From Proteles cristata cristata (Eukaryota; Chordata; Mammalia; Carnivora; Hyaenidae): 64,000 bases of DNA. The position numbers and the translations under genes are program-made. Below are positions 36,901 to 43,083 of this stretch, piece by piece. Under the pieces are notes generated by a model. That model was not told the DNA's origin. It worked only from the letters and a program-made list of their open reading frames with translations, and made no database searches. Positions within the stretch are counted from its first letter, which is position 1; each line of letters starts with the position of its first letter. The stretch is from positions 372,001 through 436,000 of the forward strand of contig JAESUZ010000346.1 of the NCBI GenBank assembly GCA_017311185.1. Direction: 5' to 3'.

Positions 36901-39858
36901 ATGGCCAAGACACTGGAGCTTTAGGGGATCGGCGAGACACTTTCAGTGGCTCCCATTAATATCTGAGATCCGGTTATTTTTCTGTGGAGTGTGTGCACTT
37001 AGGGAATTTATCTCTGAGAAGAACGAGGTGCAGCTGCATCCGTTTCAAGCAGCCAGCTTTATGTACACAGTATTTAATCACGCAGCACTTCGAAAGTGGG
37101 TACAGCTAATGCCACTGAAGAAATATTACTGCAGCCCATAATCCGGAGTGGTGGGTCCAGCAAACTGGAGATTTCTACAGACTGTACTTGGGCTTCAGGG
37201 ATGTGGTTATAAGGGGTCTCTGTTCTTTTCCTTTGTGGTTCCTTTTTGTGTGCTATTTACATACATTGTTTGAATTGTTGAAGCCTTTGGTACTTTTATT
37301 TATTAAAAAATTTTTTTTCTTTTAATGTTTTATATATTTCTGAGAGAGAGAGAGAGAGAGAGCATGAGCAGGGGAGGGTCAGAGAGAGGAAGATACAGAA
37401 TCTGAAACAGGCTCCAGGCTCTGAGCCGTCAGCACAGCCGTCAGCACAGAGCCTGACGCGAGGCTCGAACCCACGAATCGTGAGGTCATGACCTGAGCTG
37501 AAGTCGGATGCTTAACTGACTGAGCCACCCAGGTGCCCCGGTACTTTTAGTTTAAACATTTAGGAGAGTAGACTATACAAATCTCCATGGTGAGAGATCA
37601 CATCGAGGTGGAACTGATTGCAGCCCAGACGATGCCCAAACGATCGTTACGGTGTTCTCATTCACATAGGACACCCAGACCTTCTGCTTAGAATGGACCT
37701 GAGACAGGACTCCAGTTTCCTTTTAAGCATATATCACTGAATTCATGAATATTCCCTAATGAAGTTTCTCAAGTGCATCTTTTTTGCAGAAACTTCATGC
37801 TTTGGTCCCTCTTAGGAACTGAACTCTATCTTTAGTCTAAATTTAGTTGGCCACACGTATGTATACAAATATGATGTATTTAAAATTCATTTAAAATTTA
37901 GAAACAAATTTATTGAATGGAACTCCAGCAAAGAGTAGGATTATGTCATAGAAAAAGGCAATAGTAAATAGAAAAGATAATATTACAGATTTTTTTAAAG
38001 TTTATTTTCATTTATTTTTGAGAGAGAGAGAGCCGACAGGGAAAGGGCAGAAGACAGAATTCCAAGCAGGCTTTGCGCTGTCAGCACACAGCCCGATGTG
38101 AGACTTGACCTTGAGCTGTGAGATCATGACCCAAGCTGAAACCAGGAGTCAGACACTTAACTGACTGAGCCACCCAGGCGCCCCTAATATTACAGATTAG
38201 TAAGATTAATACAAAGGGTACTTTTATTTACAGACCATGTTCTTTGCCCAAGCAATTACCACTCAAATGATTATACTATGGAAATTCCGCTTAAGAGTCC
38301 TGTGGGAGAGGCAGGACAGGGCGGTGTCTGTAGCGAGGCATGGAGCCGGAGCCCTGTGCCCGGGTCCCGGTGGCGGCTAGGCACTGTGTACAGTTCATTC
38401 CTGCTCTCTGGGCCTCATTGTGCCCATGTGGGAAATGATGGGGTGGGCTATGCTTCATCCCTTACGGTGCCTTTCAGCTCTTGTGCCCCGATCCTTCCTA
38501 TCAGCCTAGTCCCTCTTCCTCTCCAAAGCTTGCCTAGAATTCTTCTATCGAAGAACATATTTAATAATCAGAATGTAATCCGTTCTCTTCCCAATGTAGT
38601 TTTCTAAATGTCATAGGCATTTTTTAAAGATCGCTAAAACTTAACATTTATACCAGCTCTCCTTTATTTCAGATTATTGTCTATGTTCTTTTATTGTTGA
38701 GCATGTTTTTCCTTTTCATAGACTGAATTTTCTCTTGCTCAATATATATATATATAAAATTATACAATCAATTTATATAGTTGATGGTTGAAAAAAGTAA
38801 ATGGGGTTCACTCTAAAAAATCCCATCATGTGTTTCTTCTTTTCTGAATGTTCTGAAGGAAGAGGAATGTTGGTATTACAGCTGCTTTTTTTTTTTATTT
38901 AAAAATTTTTTAAAAAATGTTTATTCATTTTTGAGAGAGAGAGAGAGAGACAGAGTACAAGTGGGGGAGGGGCAGAGAGAGAGAGGGAGACACAGAATCT
39001 GAAGCAGGCTCCTGGCTCAGAGCTGTCAGCTCAGAGCCTGATGCGGACATCAAACCCACCAACCATGAGTTCATGACCTGAGCCGAAGTTGGACACTTAA
39101 CTGACTGAGCTGCCCAGGTGCCCCTTTAGCTGCTTTTTTTAGCGGGAGACAGGATATGGAGTCCATAACTGTATTTCCATGGAATTTGGTTCTCCTCTGC
39201 ACTTTGTCATGAGTGTGCACACAGCGCCGCGTGACTGGAGTAGCTGATTGGCATCTACAGTGGTCTTGTTTCTGTGAGGTATTACCCATAATTCGCGGCT
39301 GTGCCTCACCCGGATGAAAGTATCTTTTTTTCCCCTTAAAATAAGCTTATGGAGTGATTTCAGAAGGTGTTACTTATCTCAGTTTTCCTTCTCTAAACAA
39401 TTCCATGCAATACATTCTCCAGCTTTTCAGTGTCCTGGAAATGATATGTCTGGTGTTTCAGAGCATCAGTGTCTTAAAGGAGGTACAGGAATGCGTCGTA
39501 TCGTATGTCCTCGAAAGCCGGACAGTTGGTATATTTGGGCCTGTGCCAATTTCCATTGTTGTCAGACAAAAAAATAAGTGTGAAAAGCTGTATGAATAGA
39601 ATTGAATGCTTTGTTAATGTGCATGGGATTTGGTAATTAAAGATAGTTCCAGGTAATCTTTAATGTGTAACTTCTTTTTCACTTAAACAGAATTCTCATA
39701 TATTAGGTTTCTTTAAAGTAACCTATATTTCTTATTTACTTTGTAAGCACTAAACAGATATAATTTTTCATGTTTTGTTTTCTCTTTTCCTCTTTTCTCT
39801 TTCTCTCCCTCCCTCCTTTCTTTCTTGACAAAGAAAATCGAGAAAATCCAATCCTTAA
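762..39858 (+). CDS. PPP4R4: PPP4R4, protein phosphatase 4 regulatory subunit 4 (3' part, 16 coding exons)
   Basis: Regulatory subunit that binds the PP4 catalytic subunit in the cytosol. Coding segments are 762-931, 1269-1388, 3781-3858, 4704-4787, 5414-5596, 10302-10407, 12064-12211, 16481-16625, 19943-19984, 20077-20151, 27423-27492, 27918-28004, 28306-28399, 29697-29767, 36571-36718 and 39834-39858. Every junction has AG/GT borders and phases agree throughout, giving 547 residues plus TAA. If the protein is about 873 residues as in human, the window holds roughly residues 327-873; the upstream exons lie before position 1. The order is: end of the HEAT-repeat solenoid (to about 16625), a charged helical, probably coiled-coil segment (19943-27492), then a Ser/Thr/Pro-rich basic tail. 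No lesion is seen. Identity rests on near-complete agreement with my memory of the human protein, including the C-terminal LKSRKSNP. Confidence 0.96.
1269..1388 (+). CDS. PPP4R4: PPP4R4 coding exon
   Basis: A 120-nt phase 0-0 exon, 40 residues from [15 protein letters not shown] to AICFYE. Acceptor CCACTAG and donor GTAAGT. The segment [18 protein letters not shown], completed in the next exon, is a typical second HEAT helix with the Asp and Arg positions of that repeat. Confidence 0.95.
1389..3780. other. PPP4R4 intron
   Basis: AT-rich intron without a recognised young repeat. It holds a short alternating ATATGTAT tract at about 1433-1470. The rest looks single-copy. Confidence 0.6.
3781..3858 (+). 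CDS. PPP4R4: PPP4R4 coding exon
   Basis: A 78-nt phase 0-0 exon, 26 residues [16 protein letters not shown] through LQDESLE. Acceptor GCATTTTAG and donor GTAATA. It continues the HEAT array. Confidence 0.95.
4704..4787 (+). CDS. PPP4R4: PPP4R4 coding exon
   Basis: An 84-nt phase 0-0 exon, 28 residues [16 protein letters not shown] through SSVQENK. Acceptor TTAAAAG is pyrimidine-poor, but the frame and sequence leave little doubt. Donor GTAAAT. Confidence 0.94.
5414..5596 (+). CDS. PPP4R4: PPP4R4 coding exon
   Basis: A 183-nt phase 0-0 exon, 61 residues from [16 protein letters not shown] to FTIVMTN. Acceptor CTTCTCAG and donor GTGAGC. HEAT-repeat region. Confidence 0.95.
6060..6279 (-). mobile_element. 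Felid tRNA-Lys SINE (older)
   Basis: Reverse-oriented copy: T/A tail, GAGAGA tract, then the reversed tRNA part ending CCACCCTGGCACCTC. Moderately diverged. Confidence 0.85.
6447..6675 (-). mobile_element. Felid SINE, CTGACTGCCAGC subfamily
   Basis: Full-length, ending CCACCCAGGCGCCCC. Flanked by the duplication TTTGTTACAAAAATTT on both sides. Confidence 0.95.
7130..7290 (+). repeat. LINE-2-like fragment
   Basis: CTTGAGTGCCTGCTGTGTACCAGGCACCATTCCAAGGGTTAGGGATA with GAGTGAATAAGATGGG matches the common 3' end of old LINE-2 copies. Confidence 0.55.
7628..7851 (-). mobile_element. Felid SINE, CTGACTGCCAGC subfamily
   Basis: Full-length reversed copy; short flanking duplication TGGTCTC(C/A)GTTTT. 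B box GGCTCGAACCC (reversed) is present. Confidence 0.93.
8077..8296 (+). mobile_element. Felid SINE, CTGACTGCCAGC subfamily
   Basis: Forward copy from GGGGCGCCTGGGTGGCTTAG to an AAATAAATAAAAAAAC tail. Confidence 0.95.
8335..8660 (-). mobile_element. LINE-1 3' end fragment
   Basis: Begins near TTATTGTGAAGTTCGTTTCC and runs through the pyrimidine-rich 3' UTR to CACCCTCAAGGTCCATCC, the same unit as at 15.24, 16.81 and 20.55 kb. More diverged than those at 15.2 and 16.8 kb. Confidence 0.8.
8690..8860 (+). repeat. LINE-2-like fragment
   Basis: GAGAGCTTACTGTATGCCAAGCACCCTTCTGGGTACC with GCGAACAAAAGAAAGGAC fits the same LINE-2 end. Confidence 0.55.
10002..10210 (-). mobile_element. Felid SINE
   Basis: Reversed full-length copy ending CACCCAGGCGCCCC; flanked by AGCACTGTTCTT / AACACTGCTCTT. 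Confidence 0.93.
10302..10407 (+). CDS. PPP4R4: PPP4R4 coding exon
   Basis: A 106-nt exon, [17 protein letters not shown] through QKLIE, ending with one base of the next codon (C). Acceptor TTTCTTTAAG and donor GTAAGT. The pattern [14 protein letters not shown] fits the second helix of a HEAT unit. Confidence 0.95.
11475..11830 (+). repeat. MIR-like element, split by a truncated SINE
   Basis: CTGTGACTTTAACCTCTGAACCTCC and, after the SINE at 11598-11740, TAAATGTGATAATACGTATAGAGTACTTAGCA and CTTAATAAATGCTTACGG follow the MIR order. Confidence 0.55.
11598..11740 (+). mobile_element. 5'-truncated felid SINE inside a MIR-like element
   Basis: Starts at the middle of the SINE (GGGCCCCGCATTGGGCTC) and ends in an A tail. 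It is flanked by TAAATGTGATAATA on both sides, so it is a true truncated insertion. Confidence 0.9.
12064..12211 (+). CDS. PPP4R4: PPP4R4 coding exon
   Basis: A 148-nt exon running [16 protein letters not shown] to HDPVANVR. It begins with AA, completing Gln, and ends with AG, to be completed to Arg. Acceptor TTTCTAG and donor GTATGG. Confidence 0.95.
12791..13241 (+). mobile_element. Felid SINE interrupted by another SINE
   Basis: Forward copy beginning GGGGCACCTGGGTGGCTTAG, broken after GGCTCAGGTCTT by the insertion at 12849-13079, then continuing to AAATAAATACATAAAC. Confidence 0.92.
12849..13079 (-). mobile_element. Felid SINE nested in a SINE
   Basis: Reversed copy with a T-rich end of more than 20 bases. 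The host SINE sequence TTGGCTCAGGTCTT is duplicated at both borders. Confidence 0.95.
13590..13745 (+). repeat. MIR-like fossil SINE
   Basis: Contains the MIR core pattern: AGCTGTGTACTAGCTGTGTGTC, TTGGGAAAGTTACATAATCTC, then ATAGGGTATTTTGAGAG. Identified by eye. Confidence 0.6.
15241..15890 (-). mobile_element. Young 5'-truncated LINE-1, 3' part of ORF2 and 3' UTR
   Basis: On the - strand 15867-15451 is open for the C-terminal end of LINE-1 ORF2 ([44 protein letters not shown]). The 3' UTR and poly(A) follow, seen as poly(T) at 15241. Flanks carry an approximate duplication, CCATGACAGCCAATTT / CCACGACAGCCAATTT. The fragment cannot encode a full ORF2 protein. Confidence 0.95.
16481..16625 (+). 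CDS. PPP4R4: PPP4R4 coding exon
   Basis: A 145-nt exon, [16 protein letters not shown] through VLAIVKR, ending on a codon boundary. Acceptor TTATTATAG and donor GTAAGT. This is the last clear HEAT-like segment. Two LINE-1 insertions flank it, at 15.2-15.9 kb and 16.8-17.5 kb, both outside the exon. Confidence 0.95.
16813..17454 (-). mobile_element. Young 5'-truncated LINE-1, 3' end
   Basis: Same LINE-1 family and nearly the same truncation point as the copy 1.5 kb upstream, with small frameshifts. Flanked by (G/A)CTTAGACATTC at 16804-16814 and 17459-17469. Confidence 0.95.
17993..18213 (+). mobile_element. Felid SINE
   Basis: Forward full-length copy with A and B boxes (GGGTTCGAGCCCCGC); flanked by the duplication AGATTAAGTCAAATG. 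Confidence 0.95.
18422..18654 (-). mobile_element. Felid SINE, CTGACTGCCAGC subfamily
   Basis: Reversed copy, high identity to the others of the subfamily; flanked by GGAACTTTTT. Confidence 0.94.
18660..19942. other. PPP4R4 intron, single-copy part
   Basis: No young repeat is recognised here. An open frame of 119 codons at 19051-19410 is not bordered by splice sites that would join PPP4R4 in phase and matches no family I know. Confidence 0.5.
19943..19984 (+). CDS. PPP4R4: PPP4R4 small coding exon
   Basis: A 42-nt phase 0-0 exon, [14 protein letters not shown]. Acceptor TTGCTTTTAG and donor GTAAGC. It starts the charged helical segment and is separated from the next exon by only 92 nt. Confidence 0.94.
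20077..20151 (+). CDS. PPP4R4: PPP4R4 coding exon
   Basis: A 75-nt phase 0-0 exon, [16 protein letters not shown] through LLLMEM. It is rich in Glu, Lys and Leu and is probably a coiled-coil helix. Acceptor AACTTAG and donor GTACGT. Confidence 0.95.
20345..20520 (-). mobile_element. Old LINE-1 3' end
   Basis: TTTATTGAAGTATAATTGGCATATAATTAA is the typical inverted 3' end of an old mammalian LINE-1. Confidence 0.65.
20548..20861 (-). mobile_element. Truncated LINE-1 3' UTR
   Basis: Starts at TTATTGTCAAGTTGGTTTCC and ends at CGAATTCCATCCATGAG. Flanked by AGCAACTCGAATTTAT / AGCAACTAGAATTTAT. It inserted into an older LINE-1, which continues on both sides. Confidence 0.88.
21060..21271 (-). mobile_element. 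Felid/carnivore SINE (old)
   Basis: Reversed diverged copy from AAAATGTTTACTTTGAGAGAGA to GAGCTACCCAGGTGTCC. It contains a small internal duplication (GTGAGATC repeated). Confidence 0.8.
21464..21690 (+). mobile_element. Felid SINE
   Basis: Forward copy GGGTGCCCGGGTGGCTCAG to an AATAAATAAATG tail, A-rich on both sides. Confidence 0.9.
21924..22140 (-). mobile_element. Carnivore SINE (old)
   Basis: Reversed diverged copy ending GAGCCACTCAGGCGCCAC. Confidence 0.82.
22718..22951 (-). mobile_element. Felid SINE, CTGACTGCCAGC subfamily (very young)
   Basis: Reversed copy with intact CpGs in the B box region (CGCGGGGCTCGAACCC); flanked by AACTTTGTTCTTTTTA. Confidence 0.96.
23775..23971 (-). mobile_element. 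Felid SINE
   Basis: Reversed copy, moderately diverged, ending GAGCCAACCAGGCACCCC. Confidence 0.88.
24657..24860 (+). mobile_element. Felid SINE, CTGACTGCCAGC subfamily
   Basis: Forward copy GGGGTGCCTGGGTGGCTTAG; the tail is CTCCTAGAAAAAAAAG. Approximate flanking repeat AGTCTA(CTA)ATTGTT. Confidence 0.93.
24861..26300 (-). mobile_element. Old LINE-1 body, continued
   Basis: Inverted LINE-1 traces such as GGCATTCTGGGTTGAAAGCC and TTTGATGCGTTTAGGCATGA. Heavily decayed; the part from 25.9 kb is less certain. Confidence 0.55.
26312..26410 (-). mobile_element. Old carnivore tRNA SINE fragment
   Basis: Only the tRNA-related half: GGCTTGAACTCATGACC to GAGCCAGCCAGGCACCC. Confidence 0.75.
26951..27146 (+). 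mobile_element. Felid/carnivore SINE (old)
   Basis: Forward diverged copy GGGGTGGCTCAGTTGGTTAAG to CTCAAATAAACTTTAAAAAAAT. Confidence 0.85.
27202..27397 (-). mobile_element. Felid SINE just upstream of a PPP4R4 exon
   Basis: Reversed copy ending CCACCCAGGTGCCCC; flanked by CTAACATACT. It ends 25 nt before the exon at 27423. Confidence 0.93.
27423..27492 (+). CDS. PPP4R4: PPP4R4 coding exon
   Basis: A 70-nt exon, [17 protein letters not shown] through FEKK, plus one base of the next codon. Acceptor TAATAATAG and donor GTGAGT. It follows a 7.3-kb intron packed with LINE-1 and SINE copies. A SINE ends only about 25 nt upstream of the acceptor (27202-27397), so the polypyrimidine region lies close to repeat sequence. 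Confidence 0.95.
27918..28004 (+). CDS. PPP4R4: PPP4R4 coding exon
   Basis: An 87-nt exon, [16 protein letters not shown] through STPST, Pro/Ser/Thr-rich. It begins with GT, completing Arg. Acceptor GTTTTAG and donor GTAAGA. Start of the low-complexity C-terminal tail. Confidence 0.95.
28306..28399 (+). CDS. PPP4R4: PPP4R4 coding exon
   Basis: A 94-nt exon, [16 protein letters not shown] through LDKCA, basic. It contains RSQSF, an Arg-x-x-Ser-like site. Acceptor TACTCCAG and donor GTATGA. Confidence 0.95.
28930..29144 (-). mobile_element. Felid SINE, CTGACTGCCAGC subfamily (very young)
   Basis: Reversed copy, near-identical to those at 22.7 and 44.3 kb; flanked by GACCATGATTTTT. Confidence 0.95.
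29697..29767 (+). CDS. PPP4R4: PPP4R4 coding exon
   Basis: A 71-nt exon, [17 protein letters not shown] through VASLT, ending with one base (G) of the next codon. Acceptor TTTTCTAG and donor GTAAGT. A SINE starts about 50 nt after the donor. Confidence 0.95.
29819..30026 (-). mobile_element. Felid SINE after a PPP4R4 donor site
   Basis: Reversed copy starting about 50 nt after the donor at 29768 and ending GAGCCACTCAGGCACCT. Confidence 0.85.
30416..30645 (+). mobile_element. hAT-Charlie-type DNA transposon fossil
   Basis: Near-complete non-autonomous element with short inverted ends (CAGGGGTCAGCAGACT and, reversed, CAATGGTCAGCAAACT). It contains the well-known TTTTTCTGTAAAGGGCCAGATAGTAA and GTTCCAATAAAGTTCTATTTAT blocks. 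I am not sure of the exact family name. Confidence 0.8.
30650..32530. other. PPP4R4 intron, mostly single-copy
   Basis: AT-rich intron with one felid SINE (31.22 kb). Nothing else is recognised. Confidence 0.5.
31223..31457 (+). mobile_element. Felid SINE, CTGACTGCCAGC subfamily
   Basis: Forward copy with a long CT run (31390-31430) and an AAATAAATAAAAAT tail; flanked by AATTGTAAATATAT. Confidence 0.95.
32534..32762 (-). mobile_element. Felid SINE
   Basis: Reversed copy ending ACACAGACGCCC; flanked by AAGAATCCTAG(GG/TT)TT. It has a long GAGAGA stretch. Confidence 0.9.
32793..32954 (+). mobile_element. Felid SINE (short)
   Basis: Forward diverged copy GGGGCATCTGGATGACTCGG; the CT-rich section is short. 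Confidence 0.85.
33540..34975 (+). mobile_element. Old LINE-1, ORF2 end and 3' UTR
   Basis: Forward LINE-1 traces: GAAGACCTAAATAAATGGAGAGATA, AGACTTTATCAAATTTAAAACTT, CAAAGGACTTCTATCCAGGA. It is broken by the SINE at 33969-34186 and ends in an A run at 34967-34978. Confidence 0.8.
33969..34186 (-). mobile_element. Felid SINE inside an old LINE-1
   Basis: Reversed copy ending GAGCCACCGAGGAGCCCC; flanked by GATGGGATAGTA / TATGGAATAGTA. Confidence 0.9.
35113..35166 (+). repeat. 18-bp tandem repeat, three units
   Basis: Units GCATAGGTGTGTGTATAT, GCGTAGGTGTGCGTACAT, GCATAGGTGTGTGCATAT. It gives alternating CAY/TAY-rich open frames on both strands that are not genes. Confidence 0.9.
35489..35705 (+). 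mobile_element. Felid SINE
   Basis: Forward copy GGGGCGCCTGGGTGGCTCAG to an AAAATAAGTAAA tail; flanked by AAGTTC(A/T)GAATTTT. Confidence 0.93.
35740..36490 (+). mobile_element. Old LINE-1 3' part
   Basis: Forward LINE-1 traces: CATTGCTGGTGCAAATGCAAAATG, GATCCAGCAATTCCACTCCTAGG. The 3' UTR ends in ATCTTAATAAAAGTG. A segment of about 52 bp is repeated in tandem at 36201-36303. Confidence 0.8.
36571..36718 (+). CDS. PPP4R4: PPP4R4 coding exon
   Basis: A 148-nt exon, [16 protein letters not shown] through QPRKAT plus TT. It is rich in Ser, Pro and Ala. Acceptor TTGCTTGCAG and donor GTAAGT. It differs more from my memory of the human protein than the HEAT exons do, as expected for a disordered tail. 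Confidence 0.94.
37306..37539 (-). mobile_element. Felid SINE
   Basis: Reversed copy ending CCACCCAGGTGCCCCGG; CCGTCAGCACAG is repeated twice inside. Confidence 0.92.
37991..38184 (-). mobile_element. Felid SINE
   Basis: Reversed copy ending CCACCCAGGCGCCCC; flanked by TAATATTACAGAT. Confidence 0.92.
38890..39124 (-). mobile_element. Felid SINE
   Basis: Reversed copy ending GCTGCCCAGGTGCCCC; flanked by AGCTGCTTTTTTT. Confidence 0.92.
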
Positions 39859-40985
39859 ATCATCTGCTTGATGAAGAAGGCAAAAGAAAGACAACTGGAG
39901 ATAATGTGATTGATGGACAAAAGCTAAAGCAATGGCTGGGGTGTTGGGTTTTTTGTTTTGTTTTTTTGGGGTTTTTTTTTGTTTTTTTTGTTTTTTTTGT
40001 TTTTTTTGTTTTTTTTTTTCGGTTGATGAATGGAAAACAGACACATAATGACAGCTGATGTTGATAAACTTTCCATATTTGAAATTAGATTCCCTAGGTG
40101 GTATAGTATGTATTTCTTGAGTAATAATGTGGTTACAGAATTCCAATGTCATAGTGAAGTACAACGAAAAACAACTTGAGGTTTGCGCTTTAAGCACCGC
40201 TACAGAGAAGACCAGTCTGCGTTTATCTGTGCCGGAAACCATCTGTTTAATTGTCCTAGAGGCTTAGCATTCAGAAATTACATGGGAGTCCAGATCAGCT
40301 GAAATTGCTTTAGCTAATCACTTGAAAGGGCCTTGGGAGTCCGGAATGACACTGCATTTTCTCCCAAGTCTCCAAGCCCAGTTGAAATCTCACACTGGCT
40401 AGGGTACGAGCAGCTGTCCGCAATTGAGCGGCCCCATGATTATGGTGACAGCGTTGCTCCTGGACATTCTGAAATTTCCATTTGGCATTGAAAATTCTAC
40501 CAAGATTTCTGGTAACTTTAGGTACACCTACCTTAAAAATAATAGATTGATGATTTCATTTCCTAGAAGAATTTATTTTATAAATACTTTGTTTACACTT
40601 TAGATTGTACTTGTCGTCACTTAATTTAAAATGATGAACCTAGTTTGAATCAGCTGTTATTCTAAGCTATCATGCTTAAGCTCTATCAACAGCATGCATT
40701 TGTACTGATGCTAACACTCCCATCAGAATTTGCCTGTCGAACATATACACTTCTTAATTTTAAAATGTCAGTTCTTGAGATAGACTGTATGAAGCTATTG
40801 TCAGCTTCTCTATTTCAAAATGCAATCAGCATCTAACTATATTGATATTAGAAAATGTTTTTTTAAATATATTGATGTATGATAAAGATGATCTAATTTG
40901 TGAATGCATACGCGTGTGTGGTTACTTTTTATAATGTGAAATGATGAATAATGAATTGACTCAAAATAAAACATAGGTTAATGAG
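39834..40985 (+). CDS. PPP4R4: PPP4R4 terminal exon (8 codons plus 3' UTR)
   Basis: The acceptor follows a CT-rich tract (39781-39825) and GACAAAG. The exon completes a Leu codon split after TT, reads KSRKSNP and stops at TAA 39856-39858. The 3' UTR then runs about 1.1 kb to an AATAAA at 40965-40970. The coding end is solid; the 3' end is inferred from the signal only. Confidence 0.9.
39947..40020 (+). repeat. G-interrupted poly(T) tract in the PPP4R4 3' UTR
   Basis: About 75 bases that are almost only T, broken by single or grouped G (units of 6-9 T followed by G). It lies about 90 nt after the PPP4R4 stop codon and would be a U/G-rich tract in the mRNA. On the - strand it gives a spurious Lys/Gln-rich open frame. 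Confidence 0.9.
40965..40970 (+). terminator. PPP4R4: Probable PPP4R4 poly(A) signal AATAAA
   Basis: Canonical AATAAA about 1.1 kb after the stop, followed within 30 nt by a GT-rich stretch (TGTGTTTGTGAG), the usual downstream element. Cleavage is therefore expected near 40985. No earlier AATAAA was noticed in the 3' UTR. Confidence 0.65.
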
Positions 40986-41687
40986 ATACCTGTGTTTGTG
41001 AGAAAAGTTTCAAGTACTTATCAGCAGCTTTTTTTTTTTTATTCTAACATTAAGGAGTAAAACTGTTCATTTTTAAAGAGTGGATGAGAAGCGCCCCGCA
41101 TCAACTATGAATTACTCAGGGGACAGAAGCGCAGTGTGAGACTTCTCCAAGACACGTGTTTCCCCTTTTCCTTCTTTATGGCCTCTTCGGGGCTGTTTTT
41201 AGTGATTGTTAGTATCTTTCATTTAAGGACAGTCAGGTAGATGGAAACGTTGAGCTCCTCTGCTTGTCAGGAGTTAAAAATCGGGTCGGTTTGAGCGACT
41301 GGGCAGTATTGACTCAGTGAATTCAGTATTCTTTGTGCATCTTGTGTAACTGTTCTGACCACGCCCCCTGTTTGCATCTCTGACATGGAACCCAGGACAT
41401 GATCCGGAGAGAATGTGTGCGGTGCGGAACGGCAAGCCAGCGTTCTTCCTGCACTTGGATTCATGCTCAGCATTGACTCTGTTGCCTTAAATAAAATGGA
41501 GAATTTCACTTTATTTGTTCCACAATCACTAATAATAATAACAGCAGAGTTAGGAGTTTTATTTTCCATCATGCATGCGGGAAAAGAGTAAAGTGTTTTG
41601 CCAGAGAAAAGTCACTACTGCGTGTAAAGTTCAAGGGTATGTGGAAGTCAGCTGTGGTCTTTTTATTTATTCATGTATTTATTTTTA

Positions 41688-41903
41688 TTAAAAAAATTTG
41701 TTTAATGTTAATTTTTGAGAGAGAGAGAGAGAGAGAGTGAGTGAGCAGGGGAGGGGCAGAGAGAGGGGGAGACACAACCAAAAGCAGGCTCCAGTCTCTG
41801 AGCTGTCAGCACAGAGCCCAACGTGGGGCTCGAACTCAGGACCACGAGATCATGACCTGAGTCGAAGTCGGATGCTTAACCAAGCGAGCCACCCAGGCGC
41901 CCC
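41688..41903 (-). mobile_element. Felid SINE
   Basis: Reversed copy ending CCACCCAGGCGCCCC, flanked by AGCTG(T/C)(G/A)GT-like sequence. Confidence 0.92.
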
Positions 41904-42631
41904 AGCTGCAGTTTTGTTCTAACTTACTAAACTATCAATTCAGACAGTTAATCAACATTACTTTCAGAAGTTTTCTTTCTTTTCCACAGAACATGATTTC
42001 TAAAACCCCACTGACCCATAGTTGCTAAAATTATACTTCCAAGGACAGATCTATAAGAAACAAAAACAAATAAAGAAGTAAAAACACAAATTGGTGACAG
42101 CTATGAATATTCACATACATCTTGATGTACAGCAGAAGCACAATTGATACTCTACATAAAAGTTCTCTGTAACCATCACATAGATCTTTTAATTTGTTCT
42201 AGAACATCTGGACCCGCGGTGATTCAGGCATGGCTGGCCTCTTCTAAGTACAGACGCTTGCACTCCTCAGGACAGGTTCTAAAACTTCATGGGTTAGCAC
42301 GATAAGTGAAATAACAGACCCATAGAACTCTGTTTACCTGGCAGACATGGAGATTAGGCTGAAAAGGATTTCACTTCCTAGAGAGGACACAGAGTGTTTC
42401 TTCCATAACCTCATACACATTTAAAAATTATTTCCATTATTTGATTGCCTGAGTTCAGACATCTTGTGGACAGATAGATCCATTTGCCCTGCGGTTTGTG
42501 GGCGTATGTGAAATACTCAAACTGAAGTAGAACAGACCCTTCAGTTTGGGAGTTTTGCAGTTAAGATAAAATGAACTGGATCAATTCAGTAATCTGTTCT
42601 CAGTTGTTACAGTACGTGTGAATGTGGGTGA

Positions 42632-42656
42632 GTGTGTGTGTGTGTGTGTGTGTGTG
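42632..42656 (+). repeat. GT dinucleotide run
   Basis: About 12 uninterrupted GT units. Confidence 0.95.
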
Positions 42657-42862
42657 CTGGAACAGTTTTTAAACCTGACAAATATAGTGAAGCCTTGTTA
42701 CAATGTTCAGATTTCCCCCACCTCAGTTGAAACCTTGAAATTTTTTTGGTAAGATCTATTGTATTTTTCATTGGTCTGCATTTTTTCACTGGACATAGAT
42801 TTTTGAAAAAGCTGGAACCTAGTGCCTTAGGATCTTCTTCAAGCATATGTGGATTATTTTTT

Positions 42863-43083
42863 AAAAAGTTTTTAAAATTTTTAATGTTTTTTATTTATGT
42901 CTGAGAGAGAGCGAGCGGAAGCAGGAAAGGGTCAGAGAGAGAGGGAGACAGAATCTGAAACAGGCTCCAGACTCTGAAGTAGCTGTCAGCACAGAGCCAG
43001 ATGTGGGGCTCACACCCACAAACCGTGAGATCATGACCTGAGCCGAAGTTGGACGCCTAACTGACTGAGCCACCCAGGCGCCC
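42863..43083 (-). mobile_element. Felid SINE
   Basis: Reversed copy ending CCACCCAGGCGCCC. Confidence 0.92.

Larger units (their letters stand above)
36719..39833. other. Last PPP4R4 intron
   Basis: A 3.1-kb intron with three SINEs (37.31, 37.99 and 38.89 kb) and a TATATA run near 38745. An unassigned 110-codon open frame at 36809-37141 overlaps no repeat I recognise. It does not splice into the gene, because the 36718/39834 junction is already in phase. Confidence 0.55.

Noticed and set aside
39736..40242. 168-codon - strand open frame opposite the PPP4R4 3' end
   Set aside because: Its Lys/Gln-rich core is the complement of the poly(T)/G tract and it lies antisense to a real terminal exon.
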